A stretch of DNA of 64,000 nt from Acidobacteriota bacterium (GCA_021789895.1 JAJYIU010000006.1:1-64000), one strand, 5' to 3'; shown: positions 27,931 through 37,725, counted from the first letter of the stretch. Translations and numbers: made by a program. The notes: generated by a model from the letters alone, not told the origin.

Positions 27931-27964
27931 CCCCCGGGCTGCGGCCAAGCCGCCCAGCCGGGGG
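27931..27964 (+). promoter_or_regulatory. Strong hairpin in the leader of the RNase E/G gene
   Basis: CCCCCGG (27931-27937), CTG (27939-27941) and CGGC (27942-27945) pair with GCCG (27949-27952), CAG (27955-27957) and CCGGGGG (27958-27964), leaving a 3-base loop and two small bulges: 14 base pairs in all. The rodA-RNase gap (27868-28122) is otherwise free of a credible gene. A 5' stem-loop sensed by the enzyme controls rne in E. coli; a similar role here is only an inference. Confidence 0.4.
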
Positions 27965-28122
27965 AGGGAAGCGGGAAGCAGGTTTTCACGGGGCAGGCCG
28001 CGCCCGCGCAGCGCGCCGGTGGCAGAGGCCGTCCCGACCGGGCTGCGGTTTCGCGCGTCGAGGCCGCCATCCACCTATCCCTTCCTTCCGCTCTCCCTCC
28101 GGCCGCCCCAACCGGAGTTGAC

Positions 28123-30840
28123 ATGAACAAAGAAATGTTCGTTTCCTCGACCCCGAGGGAAACCCGCCTGGCCGTCAACGAAGAAGGCGAGGTGGCCGAG
28201 GTTTATTACGAGCGCGAGCACGAGTACTCGCTGGCGGGCAGCATCTACAAGGGGCGCGTGACGCGGGTATTGCCCGGCATGCAATCCGCCTTCGTGGATA
28301 TTGGCCTGGAGCGGGACGCCTTTCTCTACGTCTCCGATTTTTTCGAGGACAGCGAAGAGTACGACCGGGTGGTGAGCACGGCTGAAGAAGAAGCCCACCG
28401 CCAACCCGGCGCGGGCAACGGCGCGCCGGCGCCGGCGGCTGAAGCGAGCCGCGCCGCCCAACCGGCCGAAGCCGCGCCGCGCCAGGCGGAAGGCGGCGAA
28501 GGCCGGGACGAAGCGCCCCGCGAAGGCGAACCGACCATGCGACGCAGCCGCCGCCGGCGCGATCGCCGACACCGCCGCAGCAGCGGCTTTCCCGCCGACA
28601 AATTCGTCAGCGCCAATGCTCCGCTGACGCCTTCGCCTTACGAAGCGCATCGCGCCGAGGCGGAGGAGAAAGAACCCTCCGGCGAAGCCGCGGCCAAGCC
28701 CGCCGGCATGGCGGAATCCGCCGCCGAAGCGGCCAAGCCCGCGCCAGCGCCGGAAAAGCCGACGCCGGCGAAGGCGGCCGCACCAGCGCCCGCCGAGCCG
28801 GCGCCAAAGCCGGGCGCGCCCGCCGCGGAGTCCCCGTTCGTGCTGCCCGGCGAGCGGCTGGCGAAATACACCAGCCCCCGGAGGGGGCCGGAAGCCAAGA
28901 CCGCGCCCGCGCCGGAAATGCGCATGCCGGTCAAGCCGGAACCGCCCGCGCCCAAGCTGCAGGCGCCGGTCAAGCCCGCGCTGGAAAGCGAGGCGGAGGC
29001 GGCCGAAACCGGCGTAGTCGGAGTCGAACACGAGAAGATTCAACCCGAATCCCCGTGGTACGCCGCGGCGCCGCCGGCCAAGCCGAAGAGCACCGATGCC
29101 GATATCTACGTCCAGCCCTTTTTCGAGCCGGGAGAATTCGAGCAGGTTGGAAAATACGAACTGCAGATCGAAGACAGCGAGAGCGAAATCGAATTCAGCG
29201 AGTTCAAGGCGGGTTCGGAAGCGGATGCGGCCCCGGCCGGCGCGGGCGCGATGGATTATACGGCGGCCGAATATGAATTAACCGACATCAGCGATCCGGA
29301 GTTGGAAAACAAAGGCGCGGGGCCGCGGGCAGCGGACAAGCCAAAGCCGGAGGCGGCGGCGAAGCCGGCAGCCGCGCCGGAGGCGGCTGAAGACACCGGC
29401 GGCACGGAGGAAAACCTGAAGGCCAATCTGCGCACGCCCAACCAGCCGCCGCGCCTGCAAACGCGCGGCCGGCGGCGCCGGCGCGGCGGGCGGGGGCGCT
29501 CGCGCGGCGGGGAAAAGCCGGGCGCGCCGGAGAGCGAGGCCGCTCCGGCCGAAACCGGCGCCGAAGGCGAGGCGGCGGAAGCCGAGGCGCCGGCCGCGCC
29601 CAACGGCAATGGGCGGGAGCCGCGGGCCGAGCGCGGGCCGCGCCAGATCGGCGAGCTGCTGAAAGAGGGGCAGGAGATTTTGGTGCAGATCGCCAAGGAG
29701 CCGATCGGGCGCAAAGGGGCGCGCATCACCAGCCATCTGGCGCTGCCCGGCCGCTACTTGGTGTACATGCCGACGGTGCAGCACATCGGGGTTTCGCGCA
29801 AAATCGCTTCGGACGAGGAACGCGCCCGGCTGAAGCGCTTGATTCTGGAAAATATCGGCGACCTGCCCGGCGGCTTCATCGTCCGCACCGCGGCGGCCGG
29901 CGCCGACGAGGCCGATTTCAAGGCGGACATGCGTTTTCTAGGCAGCCTGTGGAACGACATTCGGCAGCAGTTCGAGAAGAGCCGCGCGCCGGCGCTGATC
30001 TACCACGACCTGGGGCTGGTGGAGCGCACCCTGCGCGATCAATTGTCGCCGGAATTCACCCATATCTGGGTGGATTCGGAAGAACAGTACCAGCGGGTGC
30101 TGCGCTTCGTCAGCCATTTCATGCCGGCGTTGACGCAGCGGGTGCGGCTCTACACCCGCAGCGAGCCGATGTTCGAGCATTTTCGCATCCAGGAAGAAAT
30201 TGACCGGGCGCTGAAGAGCAAAGTCTGGCTCAAGAGCGGCGGCTACATCGTCATCAACCAGACCGAAGCGTTGGTTGCGATCGACGTCAACACCGGCAAA
30301 TTCGTGGGCAAGTCGAACCGGCTGGAAGACACCATCGTCAAGACCAACGTGGACGCCATCCGGGAGATCGTGCGCCAGATCCGGCTGCGCGACCTGGGCG
30401 GCATCATCGTCATTGACTTCATTGACATGGACGAGCGGCGCAACCGGCAAAAAGTGATGCAGGCGATGGAAGAGGCGATGCGCGGCGATCGCGCGCCCTT
30501 CAAGCTGCTTTCGTTCAACGATTTCGGCCTGATGGCGCTGACCCGCAAGCGGGTCAAGCAATCGCTGGAGCGCGCGCTGGGCACGCCCTGTCCCTATTGC
30601 ACCGGCTCGGGGCTGGTCAAATCGGTGGTCACCGTCTGCAATGAAATCTACGCCGAGGCGCGCAAGATGGCGCCGCAACTGGAGCGCGGCGAAATCGTGC
30701 TGCGGGTGAATCCGGAAGTCGCCAAGGCGATGAAGGCCAAAGGCGCGGGTTACCTGAACGACATCGAGGAAGCCACCGGGAAAACGGTGCTGGTGCGCTC
30801 CGACCCGCAGGTGCACCAGGAGCAATTCGAGATCTTTTAA
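28123..30840 (+). CDS. rng: Ribonuclease E/G family endoribonuclease with a 425-residue insert in the S1 domain
   Basis: A 905-residue endonuclease for mRNA decay and rRNA/tRNA maturation. ATG 28123 has GGAG upstream and matches the RNase G N-terminus; the open frame extends 84 codons further up without family similarity. S1 domain part one (MNKEMFVSSTPRETRLAV, IYKGRVTRVLPGMQSAFVDIG) ends near residue 80. Residues about 80-506 are Ala/Pro/Glu/Arg-rich low-complexity sequence. The S1/RNase core then resumes (QIGELLKEGQEILVQIAKEPIG, KGARIT). Catalytic Asp721 (VAIDVNTGKF) and Asp765 (IVIDFIDMDERRNR) and the zinc-link Cys823/Cys826 (CPYCTGSG) are present with E. coli-like spacing. Whether to call it Rne or Rng is a matter of convention. 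Confidence 0.9.
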   Translation: MNKEMFVSSTPRETRLAVNEEGEVAEVYYEREHEYSLAGSIYKGRVTRVLPGMQSAFVDIGLERDAFLYVSDFFEDSEEYDRVVSTAEEEAHRQPGAGNGAPAPAAEASRAAQPAEAAPRQAEGGEGRDEAPREGEPTMRRSRRRRDRRHRRSSGFPADKFVSANAPLTPSPYEAHRAEAEEKEPSGEAAAKPAGMAESAAEAAKPAPAPEKPTPAKAAAPAPAEPAPKPGAPAAESPFVLPGERLAKYTSPRRGPEAKTAPAPEMRMPVKPEPPAPKLQAPVKPALESEAEAAETGVVGVEHEKIQPESPWYAAAPPAKPKSTDADIYVQPFFEPGEFEQVGKYELQIEDSESEIEFSEFKAGSEADAAPAGAGAMDYTAAEYELTDISDPELENKGAGPRAADKPKPEAAAKPAAAPEAAEDTGGTEENLKANLRTPNQPPRLQTRGRRRRRGGRGRSRGGEKPGAPESEAAPAETGAEGEAAEAEAPAAPNGNGREPRAERGPRQIGELLKEGQEILVQIAKEPIGRKGARITSHLALPGRYLVYMPTVQHIGVSRKIASDEERARLKRLILENIGDLPGGFIVRTAAAGADEADFKADMRFLGSLWNDIRQQFEKSRAPALIYHDLGLVERTLRDQLSPEFTHIWVDSEEQYQRVLRFVSHFMPALTQRVRLYTRSEPMFEHFRIQEEIDRALKSKVWLKSGGYIVINQTEALVAIDVNTGKFVGKSNRLEDTIVKTNVDAIREIVRQIRLRDLGGIIVIDFIDMDERRNRQKVMQAMEEAMRGDRAPFKLLSFNDFGLMALTRKRVKQSLERALGTPCPYCTGSGLVKSVVTVCNEIYAEARKMAPQLERGEIVLRVNPEVAKAMKAKGAGYLNDIEEATGKTVLVRSDPQVHQEQFEIF

Positions 30841-30844
30841 GCGT

Positions 30845-30866
30845 CCGCGGCGGCCGGCCGCCGCGG
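30845..30866. repeat. Perfect 22-bp GC palindrome between rng and recO
   Basis: CCGCGG (30845-30850), CGGCCGGCCG (30851-30860), CCGCGG (30861-30866) is fully self-complementary. It fills most of the 31-base gap and ends 5 bases before the recO ATG at 30872, so in RNA it would fold over the place where a ribosome binding site is expected. Confidence 0.7.
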
Positions 30867-30871
30867 GCGCA

Positions 30872-31690
30872 ATGCCAACCGGGCCGTTTCGTATGCCGCT
30901 GCGGCAAACCGACGCCATCGTGCTGCGCACCTATCCGCTGAAAGAATCGGACCGGATCGTGGTGTTTTTCACCCGCGAGTACGGCAAGCGGCGCGGGGTC
31001 TCGCGCGGCGCGCGCAACACCCGCAGCCGGTTCGGCAGCGCACTGGAGCCGCTGACCGAGGTGCGCATCACCTACTTCGAGCGGCCGCAGCGCGAGCTGG
31101 CGACGATAGATCACTGCGAACTGCGCCAGTCGCTGCTGGCGAGCGGCGATGGCGCCGGCTTCGAGCGCCTGCTGGCGCTGGGTTGCATTGCCGAGGTTTC
31201 CGACCGCATCCTGCCCGACCACGAAACCAACGACGCCGCCTACCGGCTGCTGCGGCTAGTGCTGGAGGCGCTGCGCTCGGAACTACCGGTGTGGCTGCCG
31301 CTCACTTATTTTCTGTATTGGATGGTGCGGCTGGGCGGCTTTCTGCCCGATCTCGAGTATTGCGCCGGCTGCCGCCGCGGTCTGGGCGAGGCGGAATCGT
31401 TTTATGCCCGCGGCCGCGCCGGGCTATACTGCTCCGGCTGCCGTCCGCCGCATGGCAGCCGGCTGCGCGCCGCGCCGCGGCGGCTGGCCGCCGCCGGGCT
31501 TGCCGGCCCGTTGGCGGCGCTCCCGCCGGAAGCCTGGCAGGCACCGGAACCCACCGCCGACCTGCGCGAATTTTTCCGCTGCGCGCTCGAAGACCATCTC
31601 GAAGCGCCGCTGCGCAGTTGGCCGCTGCTGGCCGGCCTGACACCGGAAACGGCGCCGCCGAAGGCCGGAAACGACATCGAAAATGCCTAA
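30872..31690 (+). CDS. recO: DNA repair protein RecO
   Basis: A 272-residue recombination mediator that helps load RecA at gaps with RecR. The N-terminal OB fold has [22 protein letters not shown] and [21 protein letters not shown]; the C-terminal helical domain holds a zinc site with YCAGCRRG and LYCSGC. ATG 30893 seven codons later is an alternative start; neither has a clear ribosome binding site, and a 22-bp palindrome precedes the gene. Its last 8 bases overlap glyQ, so the two are co-expressed. Cytosolic. Confidence 0.92.
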   Translation: MPTGPFRMPLRQTDAIVLRTYPLKESDRIVVFFTREYGKRRGVSRGARNTRSRFGSALEPLTEVRITYFERPQRELATIDHCELRQSLLASGDGAGFERLLALGCIAEVSDRILPDHETNDAAYRLLRLVLEALRSELPVWLPLTYFLYWMVRLGGFLPDLEYCAGCRRGLGEAESFYARGRAGLYCSGCRPPHGSRLRAAPRRLAAAGLAGPLAALPPEAWQAPEPTADLREFFRCALEDHLEAPLRSWPLLAGLTPETAPPKAGNDIENA

Positions 31691-32663
31691 CCCGACGCCT
31701 ACCGCCGCTTCGTCCACCGCCGCCGCCGGCTCGCCCCGCGCCCAGCCCGCCGCCGGACTCGATTTCCAGCAGCTTTGCCGCGAGCTGCAGGATTTCTGGG
31801 CGAAGCAGGATTGCATTCTGCAACTGCCATACGACCTTGAAGTCGGGGCGGGCACGATGGCGCCGGAGACCTTTTTGCGCGTGCTGGGGCGCGCGCCCTA
31901 CCGCGTGGCCTACCTGCAGCCCAGCCGCCGCCCCGCCGACGGCCGCTATGGCGAGAATCCCAACCGGCTCTACAAGCACATACAGTTGCAGGTGGTGCTC
32001 AAGCCGCCGCCGGAAAACATACAGCAGCTTTATCTCGACAGCCTGCGCGCCATCGGCATCCGGCTGGAAGAACACGATATCAAGTTCGAAGAGGACAATT
32101 GGCAGTCGCCCACGCTCGGGGCCTGGGGCCTGGGCTGGCAGGTGATGCTCGATGGGCTGGAAATCACGCAGTTCACCTACTTCCAGCAGTGCGGCGGGCA
32201 GGCGCTCGACCCGGTTGCGGTCGAAATCACCTACGGCATGGAGCGCATCGCCGCATTCCTGCAGGACGTGGATTCGGTGTACGACGTGCGCTGGAACCGG
32301 CGCTGGACCTATGCCGATGTGCGCCTCGACGATGAAGTGCAGATGTCGGCGTACAATTTCGACGCCGCCGACGTCGAAAAGCTGTGGCAGCATTTTCGAC
32401 TGAATGAAGCCGAGGCGGCGGAGCTGCTAAAAGCCGCCCGCCGGCAACTAACCCCACCGGAATCCGGGGCGGAGGCGGTTGCCCGGGCACCGCTGCGGCT
32501 GCCGCTGCTAGGGGCTTACGAGCTCTGCCTGAAGTGCTCGCATTTATTCAACCTGCTGGACGCGCGCGGGGCGATATCGGTCACCGAGCGAGTCGGCATC
32601 ATTCAACGCGTCCGCCGGTTGGCGGTCGAGACGGCGGAGCTCTGGCTTCGCCTGCATCCCTGA
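31683..32663 (+). CDS. glyQ: Glycyl-tRNA synthetase alpha subunit
   Basis: A 326-residue class II catalytic subunit of the alpha2beta2 enzyme. After an Ala/Pro-rich lead of about 25 residues, the catalytic core shows [43 protein letters not shown]-like sequence, [42 protein letters not shown] and [15 protein letters not shown]. The lead is longer than usual, so a later start is possible, but the ATG overlapping recO by 8 bases is the first in frame. glyS follows 8 bases downstream. Confidence 0.95.
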   Translation: MPNPTPTAASSTAAAGSPRAQPAAGLDFQQLCRELQDFWAKQDCILQLPYDLEVGAGTMAPETFLRVLGRAPYRVAYLQPSRRPADGRYGENPNRLYKHIQLQVVLKPPPENIQQLYLDSLRAIGIRLEEHDIKFEEDNWQSPTLGAWGLGWQVMLDGLEITQFTYFQQCGGQALDPVAVEITYGMERIAAFLQDVDSVYDVRWNRRWTYADVRLDDEVQMSAYNFDAADVEKLWQHFRLNEAEAAELLKAARRQLTPPESGAEAVARAPLRLPLLGAYELCLKCSHLFNLLDARGAISVTERVGIIQRVRRLAVETAELWLRLHP

Positions 32664-32671
32664 AAACCGCC

Positions 32672-34801
32672 ATGCCTGTTCCCCTGCTTTTAGAATTCGG
32701 CTGCGAGGAAATACCCGCCGCTCTGCTGCCCGAGCTAGCCGCGCGCCTGGCCGCCGGCCTGGAAAAAGAGCTGCGCGAGGCGCAGCTTTGGACCGCGGAC
32801 AGCCGGCTGGACCACGCCTGGACGCCGCGCCGCCTCGCCTGTCATGCCGGCGGGCTGCTGGAGCGCCAGCCCGATCGCGAAGAAGCCGTCACCGGCCCAC
32901 CGGCCCGCGCGGCATTCGATGCCGAGGGCAAGCCCACCCGCGCCGCCGAGCAGTTTGCGGCGCGCTTCGGACTGACTGCCGCGGCGCTCGTGCGCGTGCA
33001 GCAGCCCAAGGGAGAATACGTCACCCTGCGGCACGCGATTGCGGGGCGCGTTGCTACCAAGCTGCTGCCGGAATGCATTCTGCGCGCCTGGAAGGCGATA
33101 GCGCCGCCGCGCACGATGCGCTGGGACGAAAGCGGGCTGGAGTTCATACGCCCGCTGCGCTGGCTGGTCGCGCTGCTGGGCGACGCCGTGCTGCCGCTGC
33201 GGCTGGGCATGATCGAAGCCGGGCGCGAAACGCGCGGCCACCGCACTCTGGGCGGCGCCGAAATCCGGCTGCATTCGGCCGACTGGCAGGCATATCTGCA
33301 GGCGCTCGAGCGGAATTTCGTGCTGGCCTCGACCGTTGCCCGGCGCCGGCGGATTGCCGCCGGCCTGGAAGCGGCCGCCGACGGCGCGCACCCGCGCCCG
33401 GATGAGGAACTGCTTGAGCTGCTGGTCAACCTGACCGAATACCCGAGCGTGGTGCGCGGGGAGTTCGATGCGGACTTTTTAGATCTCCCCGCCGAAGTGC
33501 TGATTACGGTGATGCGCGGCCACCAGCACTACTTCGCGCTGGAAGCAGCCGGGGGCAAGCTCGTCCCCGCTTTTCTGGCAGTTGCCAACCAGGACAGCGA
33601 CCGCGAAGGATTGATCCGGCACGGCAACGAGCGGGTGCTGCGGGCGCGCTTCAACGATGCCCGCTTTTTCTGGCAGCACGACCGCGCCCGAAAGCTGGAG
33701 GAGAGACTCGAAGATTTAAAGCACATCAGCTTCCACGTCAAGCTGGGGAGCTATTATGACAAAGCGCAAAGAATGCGTACGCTTGCACATCGGATTCTGC
33801 TGCTATCGCACATTCCGGCTTCAGATTTCAATGACATTCTGGATGCCGCCACCTTGTCCAAATGCGATCTCGGCACCAACCTGGTGAAGGAATTCACCGA
33901 ACTGCAGGGCCAGGTCGGCGGCCTGCTGGCGCGCGCCGAAGGTTTGAATGCAGCCGTCTCCGAAGCGATCTACGATCATTACCTGCCGCTGTCGAGCGAG
34001 GGCGAAATTCCGCGCACGAAAGCCGGCGCCATCGTTGCGCTGGCCGACAAGCTCGACACCATCGTTGGCATGTTTGGCATTGGCGAAATTCCCTCCGGCT
34101 CGCGCGATCCCTATGCGCTGCGCCGGCAGGCGAATGGCATCGTTCGCATCCTGGCCGAGCATGAACTGCCGTTCAACCTGCCGGCGTTGTTTGGTGCGGC
34201 TTCCTATTTACTTTCCGAATTTAAATATTCCGATTGGCAGCCGCCGCAAAAACAAGATTTGAAGTCATTTTTCCAGGAGCGCCAGGCATTCATTTTCACC
34301 GAGGTCAAATCGTACCCCGCGGATGAAGCGCGCGCGGTAGTGTACAACGAAACCGAACCATCGGCCCAAGCCGAATCCGTTCCTTATCGCAATTGGCTCA
34401 AGCTGCAGGCAGTACACGAGAGCCGCGAGCGCTACCCGGAAAAATTCGCGCGCACGGCGGAAGCGCTAAAGCGCATGCGCAACATCGTCGAGCAGGCGGG
34501 CGGGCTGGCGCAATGGCTGGACGCGCGCTGGAACCCGGAATTGTTCAATCTAGACGCGGAAACCGAACTGCAGCGCGCGATCGAGCCGATCGTGGAAACC
34601 ATCGCGCAAGCCCATGACCGCCAGGCTTATGCCCTGGCGCTGGACCGGATTGCCGCGCTGGCCGAGCCGCTGGAAAACTATTTTCAAAAGGTCAGGGTCA
34701 ACGACGCCGACACCGCCCTGCGCGAAAACCGGCTGCGGTTTCTGGGCTGGGCGGCCACCGGGCTGGCAGGAATCGCCGATCTGGCGCAAATCGCGGCATA
34801 A
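32672..34801 (+). CDS. glyS: Glycyl-tRNA synthetase beta subunit
   Basis: A 709-residue subunit. ATG 32672 was chosen because the family begins here (PLLLEFGCEEIPAALLP); the frame is open further upstream only inside glyQ. Seen: RRLACHAGGLLERQPDREEAVTGP, GLEFIRPLRWLVALLGD, ITVMRGHQHYFAL, FNDARFFWQHDRARKLEERL, an HD-like region and SGSRDPYALRRQANGIVRIL, then the C-terminal DALR-like anticodon-binding region. It pairs with glyQ just upstream. Cytosolic. Confidence 0.96.
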   Translation: MPVPLLLEFGCEEIPAALLPELAARLAAGLEKELREAQLWTADSRLDHAWTPRRLACHAGGLLERQPDREEAVTGPPARAAFDAEGKPTRAAEQFAARFGLTAAALVRVQQPKGEYVTLRHAIAGRVATKLLPECILRAWKAIAPPRTMRWDESGLEFIRPLRWLVALLGDAVLPLRLGMIEAGRETRGHRTLGGAEIRLHSADWQAYLQALERNFVLASTVARRRRIAAGLEAAADGAHPRPDEELLELLVNLTEYPSVVRGEFDADFLDLPAEVLITVMRGHQHYFALEAAGGKLVPAFLAVANQDSDREGLIRHGNERVLRARFNDARFFWQHDRARKLEERLEDLKHISFHVKLGSYYDKAQRMRTLAHRILLLSHIPASDFNDILDAATLSKCDLGTNLVKEFTELQGQVGGLLARAEGLNAAVSEAIYDHYLPLSSEGEIPRTKAGAIVALADKLDTIVGMFGIGEIPSGSRDPYALRRQANGIVRILAEHELPFNLPALFGAASYLLSEFKYSDWQPPQKQDLKSFFQERQAFIFTEVKSYPADEARAVVYNETEPSAQAESVPYRNWLKLQAVHESRERYPEKFARTAEALKRMRNIVEQAGGLAQWLDARWNPELFNLDAETELQRAIEPIVETIAQAHDRQAYALALDRIAALAEPLENYFQKVRVNDADTALRENRLRFLGWAATGLAGIADLAQIAA

Positions 34802-34885
34802 ATTAGTAACGTTACGGCAGGCATTGCAGTCCTGCTTGGCAATAGCCGGCATCAAGCGGATGGATTTTGAGGCAATATCCAGCGT

Positions 34886-36622
34886 ATGCCGTTGAAGCGG
34901 CGCGAGTTTATGCGATTGGCCGGAGGCGCGGCGCTGTGGCCGGCGGCGCTGCCGGCGCACGGCCGGACGGGAGCCATTCCACCGCGCTTTGCCGAGCGCA
35001 CCGCGGCGGCGGGCATACATTTCCTCCACCGCGCCTCGCCCAATCACAATAAATACCTGCTTTCCACCATGGGCTCGGGCGTGGCGCTGTTCGATTCGAA
35101 CCGCGACGGGCGGCTGGATATATTTTTTGCCAATGGCGCGCACATTCACGATCCGCAGCCGCCGGGGGCGCCGCTGCGAAAATCCGGGCCGGAGTATTGG
35201 AACCGCTTCTACCGCCAGCTTTCGGACGGCCGCTTCGAAGATGCAACCGCGGAGGCCGGCCTGGCCGGCGAAGGCTTTTCGACCGGAGTGGCGGTGGGCG
35301 ATTTCGACAACGACGGCTTTCCCGACCTTTATGTCTGCGGCTACGGCGGCAATCACCTCTACCATAACGACGGCCGGGGGAAATTTACCGACGTCACCGC
35401 CGAAGCCGGCGTCGTGGGCGGCGGATGGTGCACCTCCGCCGCCTGGTTCGACTACGACCGCGACGGGCGACTCGACCTGATCGTCTGCCGCTACATGATC
35501 TGGAATTTCGATGCCCGCTGGTGCGGTCCGCATCGCCCCGGCTATCGTTCTTACTGCCATCCCAATCTGTTTCCCCCGGCTTTGGTGCTGCTGTATCACA
35601 ATGAAGGCGGCGGAAAATTTCGCGAAGTCGCGGCGGAGGCCGGCTTCAAACCGGGCAAGGGGCTGGGGGTGGCGGTGGCCGATTATGACCTGGACGGTTG
35701 GCCCGATGTCTATATCACCAATGACACGATGCCCGAATTCCTTTACCACAATCGAGGCAATGGGAGCTTCGAAGAGGTGGCGCTGCTCGACGGCTGCGCG
35801 CTCGACGGCGACGGGCGCACCTTCGCCGGGATGGGCGTGGATTTTTCCGACTACGACAACGACGGCCGGCCCGACGTGGTAATCGGCGACCTGGGACACC
35901 AGATGTATCCGCTGTACCACAACGACGGCGCTGCCGGCTTCAGCTACCAGACCTACGCCAGCGGCCTGGGGGCGATTTCGGCACGGCATGCCGGCTGGGG
36001 CTTGCGCTTCATGGATTTCGACAACGACGGCTGGAAAGACCTGCTGGTCACCCAGGCCGACGTGCTCGACACCATACACCTGCTGCATCCCGACTTGCGC
36101 TACCGCCAGCCGATGCTGCTGGCGCGCAATGTGGGCGGGAAGCGGTTCGAAGATATTTCCGCCCAAGCCGGCCCGGCATTCCGCGAAGACTGGGCGGGGC
36201 GCGGCCTGGCCATCGGCGACATTGACAACGACGGGCGGCTGGACGCGGTGGTGACCACCAATAACGGCCCCGCCCATCTGCTGATGAATCGTACCCCTAC
36301 CCGGCATCATTGGCTGCGGCTGCGGCTGGAAGGGAAGCGCTCGAACCGCGACGCTCTGGGCGCGCGCGTGAGCGTGACCACCGCCGCCGGCGCGCAAACC
36401 GCCGAGTTGACCACCGCCGGCAGCTACCAATCTTCGAGCGATTCGCGGCTACATTTTGGCCTGGGCGATGCAGCGAGGGTGCAGGCCATTGAAATTCACT
36501 GGCCCAGCGGCCTCCGGCAGCGGCTGGAAAATATCCGCGCCGACCGCCAACTGAATCTTACCGAACCGGAAGGCGCGCCGGGCGGCGATGCGCCCGCGCC
36601 TACACGCCGGCATAGGGAATGA
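34886..36622 (+). CDS. Tat-exported CRTAC-like protein (VCBS/FG-GAP repeats + ASPIC/UnbV domain)
   Basis: A 578-residue protein. The N-terminus KRREFMRLAGGAALWPAALPAHG is a twin-arginine signal, implying export in folded form. Residues about 45-460 hold FG-GAP/VCBS repeats with calcium-like Asp/Asn turns (DSNRDGRLD, DFDNDGFPD, DYDRDGRLD, DYDLDGWPD, DYDNDGRPD, DIDNDGRLD). Residues about 490-565 form an ASPIC/UnbV domain (ALGARVSVTTAAGAQTAEL, SSSDSRLHFGLG, IEIHWPSGLRQRLE). A seven-bladed integrin-like propeller is expected. No catalytic residue recognised; adhesion or scaffolding is a guess. Its stop overlaps the TPR gene by 4 bases. It follows glyS by 84 bases and may be read from the same transcript. 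Confidence 0.8.
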   Translation: MPLKRREFMRLAGGAALWPAALPAHGRTGAIPPRFAERTAAAGIHFLHRASPNHNKYLLSTMGSGVALFDSNRDGRLDIFFANGAHIHDPQPPGAPLRKSGPEYWNRFYRQLSDGRFEDATAEAGLAGEGFSTGVAVGDFDNDGFPDLYVCGYGGNHLYHNDGRGKFTDVTAEAGVVGGGWCTSAAWFDYDRDGRLDLIVCRYMIWNFDARWCGPHRPGYRSYCHPNLFPPALVLLYHNEGGGKFREVAAEAGFKPGKGLGVAVADYDLDGWPDVYITNDTMPEFLYHNRGNGSFEEVALLDGCALDGDGRTFAGMGVDFSDYDNDGRPDVVIGDLGHQMYPLYHNDGAAGFSYQTYASGLGAISARHAGWGLRFMDFDNDGWKDLLVTQADVLDTIHLLHPDLRYRQPMLLARNVGGKRFEDISAQAGPAFREDWAGRGLAIGDIDNDGRLDAVVTTNNGPAHLLMNRTPTRHHWLRLRLEGKRSNRDALGARVSVTTAAGAQTAELTTAGSYQSSSDSRLHFGLGDAARVQAIEIHWPSGLRQRLENIRADRQLNLTEPEGAPGGDAPAPTRRHRE

Positions 36623-37653
36623 AAAGCCGCGGCCTCATGGCGCTCGGTATGGCGCTCACGCTCGCCGCCGGCCTGGCGGCGCAAACCGGCGCCGTTGGAA
36701 TGCGACCGGCCGCGGCAGCCGAGCTGGCGCCCGGCATCGCGTTATTTCAAAAATCTCATTTCCGCCAGGCGGCGCAGTTTTTCCGGATGATGGAAGCCCG
36801 CGCGCCGGGCAAGTCGGGCGCGCTGCTCTGGCTGGCCAAGTGCCGCATCAATCTTGGACAGCTCGAGGAAGCGCAAACCGACCTGGAAGTGTATCTGAAG
36901 CGGCATCCACGCTCGGACGACGCCGAGTCGCTGCTGGGCTTCGTCTATTACCGCTTGCGGCAGCCGCGCGCATCGCTCGCCGCCTATGCGCGTGCCGCGG
37001 CGCTGCGCCCGCCGCTGGGCGACGATTACAAGATCATGGGGCTCGATTACATCGCGCTGCGGCAATGGCCGCAGGCGGAACGCGAGCTCGAGCAGGCGGT
37101 GAAGCTCGAGCCGGATAACCCGCAGGCGCAGTACTTCCTGGCCTGGATGGAATATATCGCCAACCACTTCACCCGGGCGCGCGGCCGGCTGGAAGCGCTG
37201 GCGCGCCAACAGCCGCGCAATCTCGCCGCCGCCTCGCTGCTCGGCCTGGTGCTGATTGCGCAAAGCCACTATGCGCAGGCATCGCGGGTTTACCGCCGCG
37301 CCATCGCGCTCGAGCCCAAGCTGCCGCGCCGCGACGCCCAGCCCTATATCGGCTATGGCATTCTGCTTGAAAAAACCGGGCATTTGCACCAGGCAGCCGG
37401 CGAGCTGCGGCAGGGACTGGCGATCAAGCCGGATTCCTTTCGCGCCCATGCCCACCTCGGCCATATCGAATTGATGCTCAATCAACTGCCCGCCGCCGAG
37501 CGCGAGCTGAAGCGGGCGCTGAGTTTGAATCCGCGCTACCGGCCGGCGTATTACCAACTGGCGCAGATCTACCGCCGCGAAGGCAAGCACGAGCTGGAGC
37601 GCCAGGCGCTCGAACAGCTCGCGAAACTGCCGCTCCGCAACGTGCCGCAATAA
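36619..37653 (+). CDS. Exported TPR protein coupled to the CRTAC-like gene
   Basis: A 344-residue protein starting at ATGA (36619-36622) overlapping the CRTAC stop. A Sec-type signal peptide (MALGMALTLAAGLAAQTG) is followed by about eight tetratricopeptide repeats through the C-terminus, with typical A-xx-Y/F and P-rich turns (FQKSHFRQAAQFFRMMEAR, LGFVYYRLRQPRASLAAYARA, WPQAERELEQAVKLEPDNPQA, LNQLPAAERELKRALSLNPRY). TPRs bind partner proteins, so this is probably an interaction partner of the upstream propeller protein. The same two modules are fused in the protein at 10377-13745. Confidence 0.8.
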   Translation: MKSRGLMALGMALTLAAGLAAQTGAVGMRPAAAAELAPGIALFQKSHFRQAAQFFRMMEARAPGKSGALLWLAKCRINLGQLEEAQTDLEVYLKRHPRSDDAESLLGFVYYRLRQPRASLAAYARAAALRPPLGDDYKIMGLDYIALRQWPQAERELEQAVKLEPDNPQAQYFLAWMEYIANHFTRARGRLEALARQQPRNLAAASLLGLVLIAQSHYAQASRVYRRAIALEPKLPRRDAQPYIGYGILLEKTGHLHQAAGELRQGLAIKPDSFRAHAHLGHIELMLNQLPAAERELKRALSLNPRYRPAYYQLAQIYRREGKHELERQALEQLAKLPLRNVPQ

Positions 37654-37725
37654 AGCGCGCGGCAATTAGCGGTGATGATAGCTTTCCGGGCGGCCGGCGG
37701 CGGGACGCCGCGCGTCGCGCGAGCT

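Noticed and set aside
27871-28122. 84-codon N-terminal extension of the RNase E/G gene
   Set aside because: No similarity to the family N-terminus, and ATG 28123 has a ribosome binding site and the expected first residues.
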